In this document: positions 60,405-64,000 of the stretch, in pieces
How positions within the stretch are numbered: position 1 is the first letter of the stretch
How the letters are laid out: each line of letters begins with the position of its first letter
Source of the DNA: Mesostigma viride
Taxonomy: Eukaryota > Streptophyta > Mesostigmatophyceae > Mesostigmatales > Mesostigmataceae
DNA length: 64,000 nt
Direction of reading: 5' to 3'
Assembly: GCA_009746045.1 (NCBI GenBank)
Contig: RPFO01000076.1
Location: 5,007,275-5,071,274 of the forward strand
Made by a program: the position numbers and the translations under genes
The notes under the pieces: model-generated
The model's database searches: none
Seen by the model: only the letters and a program-made list of their open reading frames with translations
Told to the model about the DNA's origin: nothing

Positions 60405-61520
60405 GTCATCTCCCAGGCGCGAAGCAGCTCCAGAGTTGCCGGCGCGCGAAGACGCATTCTTCCCCTACATCACCCGTCCAACGCTTCTACATTTGTGCAA
60501 GCGGCCCACGTTGCGAGGGGCCTTGCGGAAGGAGGTTGGGTCGCTGTGTTCGGTAACGCAGCAGGGCCGTCGGCAAACGACCCTGTGGTGATGAGGATTA
60601 GGGCGACGACGTCGCCAGGGGAAACAGGACGGGTCTGCACGGAGCGCCTCGTCGCCATTCGCGACGAAATTGCTTCGTTGATCTACAGTTTAGAAGTTGC
60701 GTACCAGGGCGGGCACGTAACCATCCAGGCGCTGGACTTAGCGCGTGAAACGCTGGGCCAACTGGTGGCCATCTGTTTAGGTGGAACCAGATTGTATAAT
60801 CACTGGGTGGCGACAAGCTCGCTGGGGGAGGGGACCGACGCGTCACATATCATACGGGACGCGCAGACGCGCGAGGCCGATAGCCCGTGGGATTCGGCCG
60901 AGGTGGTGGCTCAAACGTGTGAGCACCTGGTCAACATTCTGATCCAAGAGGCGCGTGGTCACGCCGATCACTGGGTGATCACTACGCGGCCGCCGGGGAT
61001 TTGGTCGACCTTGGACACTCCGAGGTTGCAGAGCAGGCCAGGGGCGACTGGGCCGACGGTGACAGTCATCACAGGTCGGGACGTCACCGACGAGGATTTT
61101 CACAGCGAGTTCGTGGATCGCCCAACGGGCATCATAGCTCGTTCGTCACAGCAGATTGACGAAGGGGACGGCACAAACGAAGGCTACTCAGCTCGGCGTA
61201 GGGCGGAGTTGCATATCCCGTTTGAGCCAGAGCACGATTTCGCTGAGATTGGTCGGGGGTCACGAAACGACAGGCGGGGTGGTGGCAGTCGGTGGGTCAG
61301 GAACCTTCAGTGGTATCGCCGGGGCAGTGCGCCTAGGCTGCCGGTAGAGCAGACACCAGCCGGGAGGCCGGTGAGCCGTGTATTAGGTCCTTACAACGCG
61401 GAGGAGGTCCGCTCAGTTCCGCGCGTGGGGACACCGGTGACGCGCACAGCGCAGGAGCGTGAGGAGGAGGCCATAGCTGAAGAGCATCCAGCGGCTTCTT
61501 CCGGCAGCACCAGCGCTTGA
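60405..61520 (+). CDS. Unrecognised ORF upstream of Z Gag
   Basis: The frame opens after a stop at 60402; no early in-frame ATG, and an ATG in another frame at 60374 (MSAEARVTHLSHLPGAKQLQ) may be the start if one base has been lost. The protein has a folded-looking part (VCTERLVAIRDEIASLIYSL; ALDLARETLGQLVAICLGG; VAQTCEHLVNILIQEARGHA) rich in helices, then an Arg/Gly/Pro-rich tail. It ends 50 bp before the next ORF. No family recognised. It may be an N-terminal Gag part or an accessory protein of Z. Confidence 0.45.
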   Translation, partial: VISQARSSSRVAGARRRILPLHHPSNASTFVQAAHVARGLAEGGWVAVFGNAAGPSANDPVVMRIRATTSPGETGRVCTERLVAIRDEIASLIYSLEVAYQGGHVTIQALDLARETLGQLVAICLGGTRLYNHWVATSSLGEGTDASHIIRDAQTREADSPWDSAEVVAQTCEHLVNILIQEARGHADHWVITTRPPGIWSTLDTPRLQSRPGATGPTVTVITGRDVTDEDFHSEFVDRPTGIIARSSQQIDEGDGTNEGYSARRRAELHIPFEPEHDFAEIGRGSRNDRRGGGSRWVRNLQWYRRGSAPRLPVEQTPAGRPVSRVLGPYNAEEVRSVPRVGTPVTRTAQEREEEAIAEEHPAASSGSTSA

Positions 61521-61572
61521 GCCTGTTTTCCTTGTCTGTCGCCTGTTTTGATTTGTCATCCCACTGTATATA

Positions 61573-62950
61573 ATGCCTCGTGGCAAACCGGGAGACGGCG
61601 ACAAGGGCGAGATGGAGGCACCGGCTGGGCAAGCCAGGAGCCTCGGCAAGACAAGGAGCAGCTGGTGGGGGAGGCGATCCCAGCCAGCGAGGGCGATGGG
61701 GGAAAGAGACCAGGCAGCAAGAGACGGCACGAAGACTCGGTGGAGGAGGCGCGCAAGGCGCGGGCACTAGGAGCATCTGATGCAATAACGGTGGCGAATG
61801 GGCAACCTGCCGTGGAGAAGCGTAAGAGGGACACCTCCGCTGACGGCAATGGTAAGAGGCCTCACGTGGATGTGCTCTCCCCTGTGCTGCTGGCCCAAGT
61901 GGCGTTGTTGCTGTGACACCCACTGTGGTGGAGCCGGTGAAGGCGCTGCCAGGGTCGAGACCTCACATGAGTGCAGTCACTCTTATGAATGGACAAAAGC
62001 CTCTTAACCCACCACTAGCACAGGAAGCTAGACAAGTGGCTAGAGGACATGGAGCTGGTTGTGCTCTCCGTGGACCCCACTGTCAACCTAGTGCAAGTGT
62101 TTCACTCGTCCACGTGCAACAGGGACTCGTCAGAGCGTGTCAGGGAAAAGGCTAGGACTGGTGTCAAGGATAAGCTAACCTGGGCACAGTTCCTGGATGG
62201 GTTGAGGGAGGAGTTCTCTGACAAGGTTCTCAACCTCACCAACTACTATAAACATCAGTATGACACCTTTGAGATAGTGGGTCCTGTGGCAGAGGAATGG
62301 GCTAGGCTCAACCGTATCAGAGACAAGGGGGCCAAGTATGGCTTCCTGGTCACAGATAGGGCCTTGGCAGACTATTTCCTGGACCGTATGGGTTTGAGTG
62401 TGGATGGGAGGAACAGTGCCCGCATGTTTCTTAACCAGACTGATGGCTCCTTGCGTGCTCTGGAGCTTGTAATCCTCAGCATAAGGAAGCCAGATCCTGC
62501 CTGCAAAGCTATCCAGTCCCATGGCAGCAATGCCACCTCCGCTGTGCAGGGCCAAGGTGATGTCCCCGGGTACCCAGCCCGTGATGGGGCAAGGCCCAAC
62601 AAGCGTAAGCGCTTCAGGCGCCAGAGGCAGGGGGCTCAGGGTGGCAAGGGTGCAGGTTCCCAAGGAGGGGTTGGGAGCCAGCAAGCTGGTGGTCAGCAGG
62701 GTAAGGGTGGCCAAGGGCAAGGCAAGGGCCAAGCTCAAGGCAACCAGGGCAAGCAGGGTGGACAGTCTCAGGGAGGCCAGGGAAGCCTGGCAAGGGTGGG
62801 GCTGGGTCTGGGAAGAAGGGTGGAGCATGCTTTGTGTGTGGCAAGGAAGGTCACTGGCGTCGTGAGTGTCCTGACAGGAAGGCCAAGCCTGCTGGGGCAG
62901 GGGGCCAGTCGGGCAGCAGTGACTAGCTACATCATCCCCTGTAAATAGTC
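61573..62950 (+). pseudogene. Z element copy 2 Gag with zinc knuckle
   Basis: Starts MPRGKPGDGDKGEMEAPAGQ. One frame change near 61660 leads to SEGDGGKRPGSKRRHEDSVE, others lie near 61915-62045. The main part has DKLTWAQFLDGLREEFSDKV, NLTNYYKHQYDTFEIVGP and RALADYFLDRMGLSVDGRNS, a capsid-like domain. A Gly/Gln/Lys-rich tail follows, then after a frame change near 62800 the knuckle CFVCGKEGHWRREC (62828-62869). No retropepsin DSG or DTG motif is seen between here and integrase. Confidence 0.65.
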
Positions 62951-63249
62951 AATCACCCCTTGGGGAAGGTGTGTTGGATGTACATAAGGATGGGGGTGTG
63001 CCCCTTGTGCAGCACCAAGGGTGTAAAGATGTTGTTCTTCCACTGGATTGCAATAACAATGCTGCAGCTGAATTCCCTATGCCTCATGCAGGTGGTGGGT
63101 CTCCAGCAGGTGCTGGCCTGGAGGGCCAAGGACCTTGCTGGAAGGGCCTGGAGCGGTCCAGGGAGCAGGACCTGGCTTGGGGAGTCAGGATGGCCTGCAG
63201 GAAGCCCTGGAACCTCAGGAGTGGATCATGTGTCCCCACACACGGTTCA

Positions 63250-64000
63250 GACGTCTCGCCAGGTCAGTACTGACAGAGTGCTGAGCTATGCTGAGGCTGG
63301 CCATAGATTGCATCATATGTTTGGGCATTCTGGGCAGGCAGCAATGTTTGCTTGGAAGCTAGGTAGGGAGCCTTTGTGGGAGGCATGCCAGGCTGCTGCT
63401 GAGAACTGTGGTTGCCAGGAGAATGCTGTTCACCCACCTCAGTCCCATGCTAGGGAGCCTGCTAGGGAGCGTGGCGACATCCAGATGGATATCCAGCATA
63501 TCAGGGGCTTGTATATATTGGTGGCAGTGGACAGGTTCAGCAGATATAGGCTGATAGACGTTCTGCCTGGTATGCAGGAGCACCACTTGTTGTTGGGTAT
63601 GAAGGCCCTGATCCCAGGCTTTGGGGTGTGCAAGAGTGTGCAGGCAGACTTGCAGTTTGACTGTTTGCTCAAGCATCAGGACCAGCTGCCTTGTAAGCTG
63701 GTAGTAGTCCCCAGGGAGAGTCATGGGCAGCAAGGGGCTGTAGAGAGATCCATACGTGAAGTGAAGACAGTGGTGCTAGCAGCAGAGTCAGTGCCACTTG
63801 TGGCATCTGCCTTAGAGAGGGCAGCCTGGTGTAAGGGGATAGAAGAGCAGCTGAACCACAGGGTTAACTATTACTTTGATGGTGTGGCTGTCTCTCCCCT
63901 GGCCCTGCAGTATAGCTTGTTACCTGAGAACGTGGTGCAGGCCAGTCTTAGGAAGGCAGATAGGTTATTTGCCCAGCTGAGACGTAAGGACAAGAACTGG
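63250..64000 (+). CDS. Z element copy 2 integrase, cut by the window end
   Basis: Reads VLSYAEAGHRLHHMFGHSGQ (His pair), ENCGCQENAV (Cys pair with one residue between), IQMDIQHIRGLYILVAVDRF (Asp), VQADLQFDCL (Asp) and SHGQQGAVERSIREVKTVVL (Glu; about 31 residues after the second Asp), then LNHRVNYYFDGVAVSPLALQ and continues to the window edge. This is a DDE integrase of retroelement type. Gag followed directly by integrase with no RT between fits the Ty1/copia order; RT would lie beyond 64000. The Cys-x-Cys spacing is atypical, so the clade is uncertain. Confidence 0.65.

Noticed and set aside
1-64000. tRNA, rRNA, telomere repeats or organellar genes
   Set aside because: I looked for cloverleaf-like B-box contexts, rRNA core words and (TTTAGGG)n or (TTAGGG)n arrays and found none that I could support.

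Overview
The window is eukaryotic, repeat-dominated nuclear DNA. I see almost no conventional gene content. One locus looks like an ordinary host gene: an intronless minus-strand reading frame at 6259-8019 with a signal peptide, a C-terminal domain resembling the DUF3431 family, and an AATAAA signal downstream. Nearly everything else is transposable elements: Ty3-type and Ty1-type LTR elements, two non-LTR (LINE) families, TTAA-target DNA elements, a PIF/Harbinger remnant, small inverted-repeat elements and satellites. The mix (Ty3 element with a DNA methyltransferase, LINE with a restriction-like endonuclease, GC-rich genes) suggests a green-lineage alga or another protist. I cannot name the species.

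Layout. 1-17 kb: C-rich low complexity, two minisatellites, copies of a LINE called LINE-A here, the host gene, a decayed Harbinger element (8.7-14.3 kb) and a TTAA element (14708-16988). 17149-58368: a nest built on one Ty3-type element called G1. G1 has a 5' LTR (17149-17704), an extra ORF with an RNase H1 hybrid-binding-like domain, gag, pol pieces and a 3' LTR (43956-44273 plus 58113-58368). About 13 kb in its middle is inverted; the inversion carries a 163-bp inverted duplication at its ends. Into G1 have gone a truncated LINE (19782-21152), a young Ty1-type element without integrase or RT (21775-27107), a TTAA element (27311-31550) that itself holds two tandem units separated by AATC, a LINE with PHD, RING and C2H2 fingers plus a restriction-like nuclease (34311-40690), and a large Ty3 element (44274-58108). 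58.4-64 kb: two copies of another integrase-bearing retroelement, called Z here; the window ends inside the second.

The most interesting object is the 13.8-kb minus-strand element at 44274-58108. It encodes Gag with a zinc knuckle, an aspartic protease joined to a DNMT3-like C5-cytosine methyltransferase, RT/RNase H, a DD35E integrase and a C-terminal PHD finger. It may therefore carry both a chromatin reader and a DNA-methylation writer. Its terminal repeats are not plain LTRs. In element orientation they run B - coding - A - B - A, which is a split direct repeat, or equally a two-LTR circle opened inside one LTR. The insertion has a 4-bp target duplication (CTTC). The two B copies differ by one indel that I can see, so the insertion looks recent.

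All alignments were made by eye. Element names G1, Z, LINE-A, A and B are labels used only here.
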